64,000 nucleotides of DNA from Protula sp. h YS-2021 (Eukaryota; Annelida; Polychaeta; Sabellida; Serpulidae), in NCBI GenBank assembly GCA_949752745.1, contig OX457028.1, positions 2,292,420 through 2,356,419 of the forward strand, given 5' to 3'. The first letter of the stretch is position 1; each line of letters begins with the position of its first letter. A program made the translations under genes and the position numbers. The notes below the pieces were generated by a model, which was not told the DNA's origin, did not search any database, and saw only the letters and a list, made by a program, of their open reading frames with translations. This document shows, piece by piece, positions 47,701 through 57,924 of this stretch.

Positions 47701-48215
47701 CCCATGGCAATAATCTGTGTCATCCCCGTGGCAATAATCTGTGTCATCCCCGTGGCAATAATCTGTGGCATACCCATGGCAATAACTGTGACATCCCCAT
47801 GGCAATGAACTGTGGCATCCCCATGGCAATAAGCTGTGACATCCCCATGGCAATAAACTGTGTCATACCCATGGCAATAAACTGTGACATCCCATTGCAA
47901 TAGCTGTGATATCCCCATGGCAATAAACTGTGGCATCCCCATGGCAATAAGCTGTGACATCCCCATGGCAATAAACTGTGTCATACCCATGGCAATAAAC
48001 TGTGACATCCCCGTGGCAATAAACTGTGACATCCCCATTGCAATAAGCTGTGACATCCCCATGGCAATAAACTGTGGCATCCCCATGGCAATAAACTGTG
48101 GCATCCCCATGGCAATAAACTGTGTCATCCTATGGCAATAAACTGTGGCATCCTCATGGCAATAAACTGTGGCATCCCCATGGCAATAAACTGTAGCATC
48201 ACCGTGGCAATAAAC
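44795..48215 (+). repeat. 24-bp minisatellite, about 140 copies
   Basis: Unit GGCATCCCCATGGCAATAAACTGT with point changes and few indels, spanning 3.4 kb inside the NDUFB10 intron. Because 24 is a multiple of three, several frames on both strands stay open for hundreds of codons (octapeptide repeats such as GIPMAINC). I do not call these genes. Each unit has an ATG in good context (CCCCATGG) and an AATAAA. Confidence 0.95.
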
Positions 48216-48560
48216 TCATTACACAAACCATAGATCATATTATAATTGTAGGCATTCATCGTGACAAAGTGAAAGAGCCTAGCGATTGGGTGGGGGTTGG
48301 GAGTTGATAAGATAAGAAACATAAATTCATAATAAATTCATTGAACAATAATAAAAATAACATAAAAAATAAAAGTTAAAGATTTTCCATTTTAGCTGTA
48401 ATTTCGTTTTCGTTTATCGCTTTGTGTGAAAAAATTTGAAAATTTAAATAAAATTTTGAAAGTAAAAGTGTGCAAAAAAGAAAGCAAACGTCAATAGAAA
48501 GTAAACTATTTGCCGTTTTAAGTTGTTGTTTTTGTTTATCTCCATGCGCATGCGCAACAG
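48216..48560. other. NDUFB10 intron end, no gene
   Basis: AT-rich sequence between the minisatellite and the first exon 2 copy. Nothing recognised. Confidence 0.5.
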
Positions 48561-48698
48561 ACTGTGGAACAGAAGATCGTGGAGATCCTGCGGAGAAGAA
48601 AACGAGACTGCCACATCTATTACATCCACGATGACAAACTGCACTGCGGGGAAATCGACGTGAGGTGGATGAGGCCGAGACCAACTGGTTCATCAAGT
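48561..48698 (+). CDS. NDUFB10: NDUFB10 exon 2, copy 1
   Basis: Reads TVEQKIVEILRRRKRDC-x11-CGEID, then a missing base near 48659 shifts the frame relative to the other copies before the exon end TTCATCAAGT and donor GTGAGT. The C-x11-C pair is typical for NDUFB10. The acceptor is CAACAG at 48560, but the reading phase does not fit the donor of the 44121 exon, so this copy may not be the functional one. Confidence 0.65.
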
Positions 48699-48743
48699 GT
48701 GAGTGTGTGTGGAGGGGGGGGGGGGTGGGAGGAGGGGGAGGGG

Positions 48744-48841
48744 ACGAGACTGCCACATCTATTACATCCACGATGACAAGCTGCACTGTGGGGAAATCGA
48801 CCGTGAGGTGGAAGAGGCCGAGACCAACTGGTTCATCAAGT
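48744..48841 (+). CDS. NDUFB10: NDUFB10 exon 2, copy 2 (partial, open)
   Basis: Starts at ACGAGACTGCC and has the intact frame DCHIYYIHDDKLHCGEIDRE then VEEAETNWFIK, donor GTGAGT. The first part of the exon is replaced by G-rich sequence. Confidence 0.6.
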
Positions 48842-48913
48842 GTGAGTGTGTGTGTGTGGAGGGGGAGGAGGGGGGTGTATGTGAGGGGTGGGGGGGGGGG
48901 AGGAGGGGGAGGG

Positions 48914-49013
48914 GACGAGACTGTCACGTCTATTACATCCACGATGACAAGCTGCACTGTGGGGAAATCGACCGTGAGGGTGGAAGAGGCCGAGACCAAC
49001 TGGTTCATCAAGT
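48914..49013 (+). pseudogene. NDUFB10: NDUFB10 exon 2, copy 3
   Basis: As copy 2, but one extra G after GAGG shifts the frame before the donor, which is GTGAAT here. Spaced from copy 2 by a G-rich tract. Confidence 0.6.
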
Positions 49014-49084
49014 GTGAATGTATGTGGAGGGGGGGGGGGGGGGGGGGGGGTGTGTGAGGGGTGGGTGGGAGGAGGCGGAGGGGG

Positions 49085-49167
49085 CGAGACTCAGATCTGC
49101 TACATCCACGACGCCGTTCTACACTGTGGGGAAATCGACCGCGAGTTGGAAGAGGCCGAGACCAAGT
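49085..49167 (+). pseudogene. NDUFB10: NDUFB10 exon 2, copy 4 (divergent)
   Basis: Encodes a variant ICYIHDAVLHCGEIDRELEE and ends early (ACCAAGTGTGGAG), lacking the NWFI part. It is the most diverged copy. Confidence 0.55.
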
Positions 49168-49343
49168 GTGGAGGGAGTGGTGGGAGAGGGGAGTGGGCTG
49201 GGGGGGGGGGGGGGTGGAGGGAGAGGAGGGGGCGAGACTGTCACATCTCGTGTTGGGTGGGGGGGGGGGGGGGGGGTCTACATCCGACCGCGTAAAACAA
49301 ACGCCCAATGACGGCAGTCAGTAACACACGTTATATGTTGCAG

Positions 49344-49372
49344 ATGGGGATTTGGGTCGCTATGGTAACGTG
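49344..49372 (+). pseudogene. NDUFB10: Partial copy of NDUFB10 exon 3
   Basis: GTTGCAG then ATGGGGATTTGGGTCGCTATGG, then a stop (TGATAA). It duplicates the exon that starts at 49397. Confidence 0.55.
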
Positions 49373-49396
49373 ATAAAAACCCTCACATTGTTACAG

Positions 49397-49439
49397 ATGG
49401 GGATTTGGGCCGCTTCAGCAACGTGAAGGACGCGTACAT
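49397..49439 (+). CDS. NDUFB10: NDUFB10 exon 3, cut by the assembly gap
   Basis: Acceptor TTGTTACAG. In the phase left by the exon 2 donor it reads GDLGRFSNVKDAY, which matches the DLG-containing C-terminal part of NDUFB10. The remainder is lost in the N run. Confidence 0.7.
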
Positions 49440-49639
49440 NNNNNNNNNNNNNNNNNNNNNNNNNNNNNNNNNNNNNNNNNNNNNNNNNNNNNNNNNNNNN
49501 NNNNNNNNNNNNNNNNNNNNNNNNNNNNNNNNNNNNNNNNNNNNNNNNNNNNNNNNNNNNNNNNNNNNNNNNNNNNNNNNNNNNNNNNNNNNNNNNNNNN
49601 NNNNNNNNNNNNNNNNNNNNNNNNNNNNNNNNNNNNNNN
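49440..49639. other. Assembly gap (200 N)
   Basis: A run of exactly 200 N. The true length of the missing sequence is not known. Frames drawn across it have no meaning. Confidence 0.99.
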
Positions 49640-50300
49640 AAGTTTCGGCAAATTCCTAAAAAGGTAACAACCACTTAGGTAGTAATGCATGGTACTGCTA
49701 TTTAAAATCACAAAGCAAGGAGACTATTTTCCTGGAGTTCTCCAAGATTTTACTGAAATTTCTTTGGTTTTTTGCCAAAAAATCGCCGCTTTTTGCCAAC
49801 CACTAAAAATTCATAGCCAGTTAGGTAATATTGATTACTGCCATTATTTAAAATTTCAAGGCAGTAACGTTACTTTCCTTGAAATGGTCAAGATTTTACG
49901 AAAAAAAGGTTTTTAGGGCAATATTTTCGCTAATATTTTTTTGCTTTGCGCAACAAGCTTAGCCAATGTTTGGCCAATCACCCAAAAAGTAATAGCCAGG
50001 CAGGTAGTACCTCCGGCTACCTTCATTTTAAATGTCAACACAGTACGACTATTTTCCAGCAGTTAGTAAAGTTTTTCCTGTATTTTTTTTGTTTTTCGCC
50101 AAAATCTGCATCAGTTTTTGACCACTCACCAAAACAAGAATGTCCAGGGACATTGTGACCAGCCGAGACCTAGTGAATCTATGAATAAGCTTGTCTGGTT
50201 GCTGAAAGTGGTAGTCACATTGTACAAGTTTGTCCAAGGACAAAGCCCCAGCTAACAAAAAGCGATAAAACCAAATCCGGCGTGCTTGAAAAAGGCAATT
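49640..50300. repeat. Degenerate tandem repeat (AT-rich), part 1
   Basis: Units of roughly 150 bp sharing CCAAAAAGTAATAGCCAGG, TAGTA and a GACTATTTTCC word. A related stretch is at 52080-52640. Confidence 0.65.
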
Positions 50301-50604
50301 TCCCTGAAAAATTGGGCTTCAAAGGACGAGATGGCAATGAGCTAGCTAAATAATTAATTTAGCAACGGACCCGAACATAGACCGATAAATACATACAAAC
50401 ATTTTTTCCCAGAAAAATAACTTCGAACAACGTATCGAAATTGTATCTACACATGTGTACTGTTGACATGTACTTTCGGACATACACAATTAGTTCAAGC
50501 AGCAGAAACGATCAAAACGACCAAACACATGTGCCTTTTGAAAAGAAGAAAACGCCGCGTCTAAAACATCACTACTTAAGTTTTGGTATGTATTATTTTG
50601 CTGG

Positions 50605-50960
50605 GTTTGCATTTCCGACCAGTGCGCATGTTTATTTAACTTGCGTTGATACGCGGTTCGCATTTCGGACAACTGCGCAAGTTTATTTAACTTGCGTTGA
50701 TACGCGGTTATTATTTCGGACCACTACGCATGTTTTATTTAATTTGCGTTGATAAGCGGTTCGCATTTCGGACCACTACGCATGTTTATTTAACTTGCAT
50801 TGACGCGCGGTTTCAATTTTGGACCAGTGCGCACATTTATTTAACTTGCGCCGATGCTCGGTTCGATTTCGTACCAGTGCGCATGTTTACCAAACTTGCG
50901 TCAATGCGAGGTCCGTATTTCGGACCAATGCGCATGTTTATTCAAGTTTTGGCGGATCGC
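50605..50960 (+). repeat. 51-bp minisatellite, short array
   Basis: About seven units of GCGCATGTTTATTTAACTTG plus CGTTGATGCGCGGTTCGCAT plus TTCGGACCAGT. The unit is 17 codons long, which keeps one frame open. The long array of the same unit is at 57925-59625. Confidence 0.85.
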
Positions 50961-51990
50961 CTAAAAAATTAATTTTTCATGGGGGGCCTAACTGGAGAAG
51001 AATCGTACAAAATTGGAAAGGAATTCAATAAAAATTGTCGGAGAAGAAGCGTTTTCCAAATTAAACGCCAATAAATTAAAAAATACCCCTCATATCGCCA
51101 AGTTTTGCCGGATCGCCAAAATGAGGAATTTTTCAAAAGAGAAATACCTGGAGAATAATCGCACAAAATTTGAAGAAAATCTGATCGAAATTGTGTGAAA
51201 AAAAAAGCATTTTGAAAATTGGTGACCATAAAATCACAAATGTCCCCTATTTGGCCAATTTTTGGCGGATCGCCAAAAAGAGTAAATTTTCACGACAGGC
51301 CTAGCTAGAGAACAATCGTACAATATTGGAAAGGAATCCGATCAAAATTGTGGGAGAAGAATCATTTTCAAAATTAGATACCAAAAAATTAAAAATGTCC
51401 CACATTTGGCCAATTTTTAGCAGATCGCCAAAATGAGTAATTTTTCAAAAGAGGCCTACCTAGGGAATATTCGTGCAAAATTTGAAGAAAATTTGATCAA
51501 AATTGTGGGAGAAGAAGCATTTTGAAAATTGGCAACCACGAAATTACAAATGTCCCCTTTTTGACGAATTTTTGGCGGATCGCCAAAAACAGTAATTTTT
51601 CAAGAGAGGTCTAACTAGAGAACAAATATCCAAAATTGGAAAAGAATCAGATCAAAATTGTGGGAGAAGAAGCAATTATAAAATTAGATACCAAAAAATT
51701 TAAAAATGTCCCCCATTTGGCCAATTTTTGGCGGATCGCCAAAATGAGTAATTTTTGAAAAGAGGCCTTCCCAGGGAATATTTGTGCAAAATATGAAAAA
51801 AATCTGATCAAAATTGTGGAAGAAGAAGCATTTTGAAAATTGGCAACCGAAAACTTTCAAATGTCCCTCATTTGGCCAATTTTCGGCGGATCGCCAAAAA
51901 AATAATTTTTAAAGAGAGGCCTACCTAGAGAACATTCGTGTAAAATTTGAGAGGAATCTAATCAAAACTGAAGGAGAAAAAACACTTTAA
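50960..51990 (+). repeat. Degenerate tandem repeat with GGCGGATCGCCAAAA words
   Basis: Four to five units of about 270 bp containing GGCCAATTTTTGGCGGATCG and a GATCAAAATTGTGGGAGAAG word, with 60 to 80 percent agreement by eye. Non-coding. Confidence 0.7.
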
Positions 51991-52079
51991 GTAAAAGTTT
52001 ACACACGTACATACGTACATACAGACGACGGATACCCCTCTATTGATAGGATAAGAACAGCCCGACATAGTCGGCTGGT

Positions 52080-52640
52080 CTGAAAAGTAATAGCCAGGTA
52101 GGCAGTAACGCCTGGTACCTTCACGTAAAATTTCAAGACAGATTGCCTTCCTGGAAATGCTTAAGACGCTACGAAAAAAAAGGTTTTTCACCAATATTTT
52201 CGACAATTTTTGGCGAATCGCCAAAAAAGTTACAGCCAGGTAGGTGGTAACCCTTGCTACCTTCACTTTAAATTCAAACACGGTAAGACTATTTTTTAGC
52301 AGTTAGTTAAGATTTTACTGAAAATTTTCGCCAGCTGGCCAATCACCAAGATTAAGATTTTACTGGAAAATTTAGCCCGTTGGTCAATCACCAAAAAAAA
52401 GTAATAGCTAGGCAGTAGTAAAGCCTGCTAACTTCACTTAAAATTTCAAAACAGTAGGACTAATTTCCCACAAGGAAAAGATCTGGTTTTTCGCTAATAT
52501 ATATTTTCGCCAATTTTCGGCGAATTGCCAAGAAAGCAATAGCCAGGTGGAAACTTATATGCGCCCTACCTTCCACCAAAATTTCAAGACATTTAGGCTA
52601 AAATCCTGGGAGAATAAACGATTTTTCAACTTAAACGCGT
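52080..52640. repeat. Degenerate tandem repeat (AT-rich), part 2
   Basis: Same words as 49640-50300 (AAAGTAATAGCCAGGTAGG, TACCTTCACTTTAAATT). Non-coding. Confidence 0.6.
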
Positions 52641-53647
52641 TTATTCGCACATACTTTCAACAATTGTTATATTCCTGCTTCTAAAAAAAAAAAAACGCTG
52701 GGGCTAAAAAAAAAAGAACAATAAGTACGCTTGTGGAAAAAAAGGTACGTTTTGAGGCAAAAAAAAGAACGATGCGAAAATAAAGACTAAATCTTTAAAA
52801 AAAGTACGATCCGGCAAGCCTGCTAGTGCCTTATTCTGCTTCAACAAATACAAAAAAATCTCTGGATTCTTATTTTCTCGATGGATTCTTATTTTCTCCA
52901 TGGATTCTTATTTTACACAACCCAGGCCTTCTAGCGCTCCTCAGGAAAAAATCGGTGATTTAAGTAGGTCCTTAGTTAAAAAAAAAGGTTTTTACAGGTT
53001 TATTGGAGCAAAAAATTGATCTTAATACGTTGTTGAAGTGTCCGAAAAGTAACATTTTATAAGGTTTGACATTCTAAGATATTAGTTTTAATAGGTTTAA
53101 GTCTTTTTAAATATATTTTAATAAGTTTTAAATTTTAATAGTTATAATTTATATACAATACATATTAATTTAAACAATACAGATATTCTAAAAATCTTCG
53201 GCCCTGCTAAGACACAAAGATACAGCCTGGTCAAACTTGTTCTGAAAACGACAAAGTCCAAATTTTTAAAAAAAATCGCCAAAGTTACATGTTTTGAATA
53301 AAATCGAAAAATAACCTCACGTTGCATAACTACACGTTATATACTTTCCTGCTGTAGGGTTTTATTCATCTCTGAGGAATAGTAACAAAGATACAGCCTG
53401 AACAGAGACGATTGCGGACGGACAGACGGACGGACACGAGGCGTTTCTATATCCCCCGCCCCCACGGCTAGGGCGGCGGGGATAAAAAAAGGCAAAAAAT
53501 AACAATTAGCAGTTTGAAAAAAAAAAAGGTTTCACTATGTTAATAGGGCATTTTCTCAAAGAGTAGGTCCATTTGAAAAAAAAAAAAAAAAAAAAGGTTT
53601 AATAGGTTCCGCTGGAAGCCTGATAATCCAGTGTTAATTCTACTAAC
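52641..53647. other. No gene recognised
   Basis: AT-rich sequence with A-runs and, near 53410-53440, GGACAGACGGACGGAC, a word also found at 57600 and 60155. Nothing coding seen. Confidence 0.5.
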
Positions 53648-53821
53648 CTGTGGTGCCCACCATGTTGCGCTCAAACTCGACCAGTCGCCTGACGAGCTCC
53701 GCCTTGGAGCTGCCAGCTGCAGCTGCCGGCAGCTCCAGCACCACCATGGCGTTCCGCAGCTGCGCCACCGTCATCCGCGACCACCGCTTCACATCGTTGT
53801 CATTGGGGTCCATGCCGCTGC
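53648..53821 (-). CDS. Host exon with a SAP-like motif
   Basis: 174-bp exon on the minus strand, bordered by TTGCAG and GTTAGT, open without stop: GSGMDPNDNDVKRWSRMTVA, then QLRNAMVVLELP, SSKAELVRRLVEFERNM. The pattern MTVAQLR-x-n-L-x-LP-x-n-G-x-SKAELV-x-RL is that of a SAP DNA/RNA-binding motif. It starts and ends in phase 1, so it could be skipped or duplicated without frame loss. The parent gene is unknown. Confidence 0.65.
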
Positions 53822-53835
53822 CTGCAATGATAAGC

Positions 53836-53942
53836 CAGCGGATCCGGATTGTGAGTCACTAGCGGATCCGGATGGGAGTCACTAGCGATCCGGATTGGGA
53901 GTCACTAGCGGATCTGGATTGGGAGTTACTAGCAGATCCGAA
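53836..53942 (+). repeat. 24-bp tandem repeat next to the SAP-like exon
   Basis: About four copies of GATCCGGATTGGGAGTCACTAGCG with small changes. Confidence 0.8.
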
Positions 53943-53949
53943 TGGAAAT

Positions 53950-54860
53950 AGCTGCTGCTTCTCCCAACAATCTTTTGACTTCCATTTTTTTTTTTTAGTG
54001 TGAAATTAATCTTTTCAATGAGAAAATAGCTTTACTTGCTTCAACAGGGTTCGCGCTGGGTTCTCAGGAAAGTGAGTCAAAAAGGAAACTGTGACTCAGT
54101 TGGGTCCAGAAAAAATTGGTTGGTTCCGAAAAAGTGAGTCATTTCGTAAAAAAAAAAATGCCGAAAAAGTGAACAAAAACCCCGCCAACGCGAACCCTGC
54201 CATAATGCATGAATCTATTTTTCATACGTGACCCACTTTTAACCAACGGAGAAACTTCAGTACCACCACAAAGGAATCACGTTATGTGAGAAATGTGGCT
54301 TTATTCAATCGAAAAGGCAGTTCACTACAATTTTACTACAATCGGGTTGGGAGGGGGAGGAGGGAGGAGGGGGGGGGGGAGGATTTAATCACATTCGAAC
54401 AATGTATTTTATTTCTAAACCAGGGAATAAAAATAATATTTCTTTTTACCACCCTGCTCACTGGACACTCGCAAGATGCAAAAATGGCCATATAATCGGC
54501 CTTTAGGAAATCCTCAATTGTTTTACTACAAAAAAAGAAACAAAAAACAAGCAAAAGAAGGACCAAAATGGTCCTTCCTCGGGATAAATTAATCAAACAA
54601 AATATTTTGTTCTGGTTAAAAGTGCTGTTTTTGATGGATTACTAAATGATGTTAAAATAAGTTGACATTTTGGTAAAATTATATATACTATTGCTATTAT
54701 TAACACTTGGCATGTCGAAGACTTGCAAAAAGTACATTCACACTTCGGATCCTTTCTTTTTCTCCTTTTTTTTTGTCCGTACATTTTGTTTTGATAATTC
54801 CTCTACTATGCAGGCCCAAGCACTCCCAGATTTCGCACGTATGCATAACTTTATTTCACG
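53950..54860. other. No gene recognised
   Basis: AT-rich sequence with a G-rich run at 54347-54382. No motif supported. Confidence 0.5.
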
Positions 54861-54877
54861 TTCTGCGCCTCGAGAGG

Positions 54878-55235
54878 GGCAGGGAGAGGGAGGGGGGGGG
54901 AGGGAGAGGGAGGGAGGGGGGGAGGGAGGGGGAGGGAGAGGAGAGGGGGGAGGGAGAGGAGAGGGGGGAGGGAGAGGGGGGAGAGATAGGGGGAGGGGGA
55001 GGGAGAGGGGAGGGGAGGGAGAGAGGGAGGGAGAGGAGAAGGGGAGGGAGAGGGGGGAGAGGGAGAGGGGGAGGGAGAGGGAAGGGGGAGAGGGGGAGGG
55101 AGAGGGAGGGGAGAGGGGAGGGGCAGGGAGAGGGAGGGGGAGGGAGAGGGAGGGAGGGAGGGGGGGAGGGAGAGGGGGGAGGGAGGGGGAGGGAGAGGAG
55201 AGGGGGGAGGGAGAGGAGAGGGGGGAGGGGGGGTT
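54878..55235 (+). repeat. Pure purine tract (GGGAGA)n
   Basis: About 360 bp with almost only G and A on the plus strand, based on GGGAGAGGGA words. It can form quadruplex or triplex DNA. The open frames across it are artefacts. Confidence 0.9.
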
Positions 55236-55259
55236 GGACAGATGCCGTTTCAAAGAGTA

Positions 55260-56761
55260 GGTAGAAAAGCTATGTATTTCTTCTAGAAAGGTTTCTAACC
55301 GGTGAAAGAGCTTTTAGAAAGGTTTCGAAATCCGAAAAAAAACATTTGTCTTGTATGTAAAAGAACGAGAAGCTCATTCCGCTAGCGAAATGTTAAACAC
55401 TTGACAAAATTAAAACGCAAAAATACTTCCTTCAATGGGTTATTTCTTGAATAACATATTGCAAACAACGCAGCTTGAATACGTCTTATAAGCCGAGAAG
55501 TGTTTGGTTGTTGTTGACTTAAAGTTTTATTGACTGATCAGGCATACGCCTTGTTATCTATTTACGCAGTGAGAGCTCGCACAAAGCTCACTAAGCAAAT
55601 GTGTATTCTAGTGCTGTCGTTAAATGCTACGCATTTATTTGCAAAAAATACACACTTTTCACATGACGTTTTAACAAAGAAAACGAAATCAAAGACGAAA
55701 ATAAAAAGTGACATGCACATGTTCAGATCAAGCTCTTCATAAGTCCCAAGTTTCATGGTCGTAGGGCCCATAGTGTCAGAGAAGAAGAAAACACAAAAAA
55801 TCGGGAAAAGTGTCAAGAAGAAAAAAAAAAGGACGAATTTTGCTCGCACAAATTCATATAACTCTTGCAAGCCAAAGGCTTGTCAAGTGTTAAAAACAAA
55901 CAAAATTAGGCTGAAACTTTTTAAAATTTCACTCGAAGGGATTAAGTTATTTTTAAAATATTATTTTTGATCAAGTGTTCAAAATTTCACCTTTGCGAAA
56001 CAGGTTCTGGTTTCTTTCATTTTTACAAGTTTGGTTTACACTGAAAATCCGGTCCAGTTCAAAATTTCAAAATTTCAAATGGGTGTATCTTGATTAAGAG
56101 CGTATTTTTTATCTAGATATTAAACTAATGAAGGACAGGGGTACTAAAATTTGTCATTAAAATACTCGGAGTACAATTGTGAAAACTTAAACTTATAGGC
56201 AAAAGAAATATTAAATGAACACATGAACATTGAGTAAATGTTTGCATAATAGAGGCTAGTGTTCAGGGTTCGAGCCTCAGAACTTGTAAAGTTAAGTCTC
56301 TTTTAGCTAGGACAATAGAAGGCTTCGTAGCTCTGATTATACGGAGTAACGCACGGAAAGGTTGACTCGGAGCTACCTCCAAGAAGCGACTCGCTACTGG
56401 GATTCAGCGGAGCGCTTCAATTTCTCGCTTTATAACCATATGCAAGTGCAAAATTCAACGACCCACAAGTCTTTGCATTTGATAAAAGCCGTCAAAGTAC
56501 AACGGAAATAAACTAGATGCTGTCAGAGAGCAGCAATATCCCCCGTGAAACCCTAAATATTACCCCTATGCAATATCTAAGCTAATGGATTAACATTGAC
56601 AGGAAACTGGACACCCTTCCTTGAACGACAAATCAACAATACTACAAACTGTCTTTGAACAGATATAACCCGAATCTATTTTTTATTAATCTAATGTAAA
56701 GCATTTTTTCAGGCTAGATAAAAACTAATTATACACAGGTATCCCGACGGCGTACACATAC
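55260..56761. other. No gene recognised
   Basis: AT-rich intergenic or intronic sequence. I looked on the minus strand for more exons of the gene at 56762-56835 and found none I could support. Confidence 0.45.
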
Positions 56762-56835
56762 CACCGAGCTTGTAGTTGAGCTGTATGCCAATCTTGGTTG
56801 CGACCGACATGAGGTTCTTGGAACGACTCAGGGTT
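56762..56835 (-). CDS. Host exon of a Piwi/Argonaute-family gene
   Basis: 74 bp bordered by TTTACAAG and GTATGT on the minus strand. It encodes TLSRSKNLMSVATKIGIQLN then YKLG, and a G that begins the next codon. The SVATKI-x-IQLN-x-KLG string is characteristic of the PIWI domain where it contacts the guide 5' end; the spacing and ATK word favour the Piwi branch over Ago. These proteins carry piRNAs that silence transposons. Other exons are not seen in the window. Confidence 0.65.
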
Positions 56836-56865
56836 CTTGTAAATCAGCAACGGGGTTGGGTGCCC

Positions 56866-57590
56866 ACGAAGTCCACTCCGTTTGCATATATGTCGATTTA
56901 TGACGATTTTTAAAAGCCTGTCATTTTGTCAATTTTGCTTCGATCAAACTGAAACCTTGACGTTGCACATCTTTATACCCTATATGTTGCCTATATGAAA
57001 TATGAAAGCTGAATTATGCTTCGTTGATATAGAAGTGGTGTCCACAAAGTCCTATACATGTGCACATATGTCTATTTTCGACGATTTTCAAAAGCCTGTC
57101 AATTTGTCAATTTTGCTTCGATCAAACTGAAACCTTAACGTTGCACATCTTTATACCCTATATTTTGCCTATATGAAATATGAAAGCTGAATTATGCTTC
57201 GTTGATATAGAAGTGGTGTCCACAAAGTCCTATACATGTGCACATATGTATATTTTCGACGATTTTCAAAAGCCTGTCAATTTGTCAATTTTGCTTCGAT
57301 CAAACTGAAACCTTGACGTTGCACATCTTTATACCCTATATTTTGCCTGTATGAAATATGAAAGCTGAATTATGCTTCGTTGATATAGAAGTGGTGTCCA
57401 CAAAGTCCTATACATGTGCACATATGTCTATTTTCGACGATTTTCAAAAGCCTGTCAATTTGTCAATTTTGCTTCGATCAAACTGAAACCTTGACGTTGC
57501 ACATCTTTATACCCTATATTTTGCCTGTATGAAATATGAAAGCTGAATTATGCTTCGTTGATATAGAAGTGGTGTCCACAAAGTCCTTAG
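56866..57590 (+). repeat. 178-bp satellite, four copies
   Basis: The word TCCACAAAGTCCTATACATG begins at 57041, 57219 and 57397 (a further, slightly different copy at 57575), so the period is 178 bp. Copies are more than 95 percent alike except the first. Monomer length is close to a nucleosome repeat. Confidence 0.9.
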
Positions 57591-57597
57591 CTTGAAG

Positions 57598-57655
57598 AGG
57601 GGACGGACGGACGGACGGACGGACAGACGGACGGACGGACAGACGGACGGACAGG
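57598..57655 (+). repeat. (GGAC)n microsatellite
   Basis: GACGGACGGACGGACGGACA repeats, directly after the satellite. The same motif is at 60155-60195. Confidence 0.85.
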
Positions 57656-57924
57656 CCAACGAGAGGTATCTTATGTGGTGGCTGCATTATGTGGTAGCAT
57701 TTGATATGCCTGAAATGCATTTAAGTGGTAGGACACGGACAAGATTATTTGAGAATAAAAAATACTTATGTGGTGGTTTATATTTGCCCGTGCCCTTGTG
57801 TGGTTCCCAGCAGGCGTCATGTCAATGTCAATAATGTTTATGCTTTGTGTGTGTCATTTGTAAATAAACGGAATTATATATGTGGCACTTTACTGTATAA
57901 AGATATTTTACAACTTATCTTTCA

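Noticed and set aside
49360..49711. Open frames running across the N gap
   Set aside because: They have no sequence support inside the gap.
54670..55264. Gly/Arg/Glu and Ser/Pro/Leu frames of 170-196 codons
   Set aside because: They are translations of the GA-only tract on both strands.
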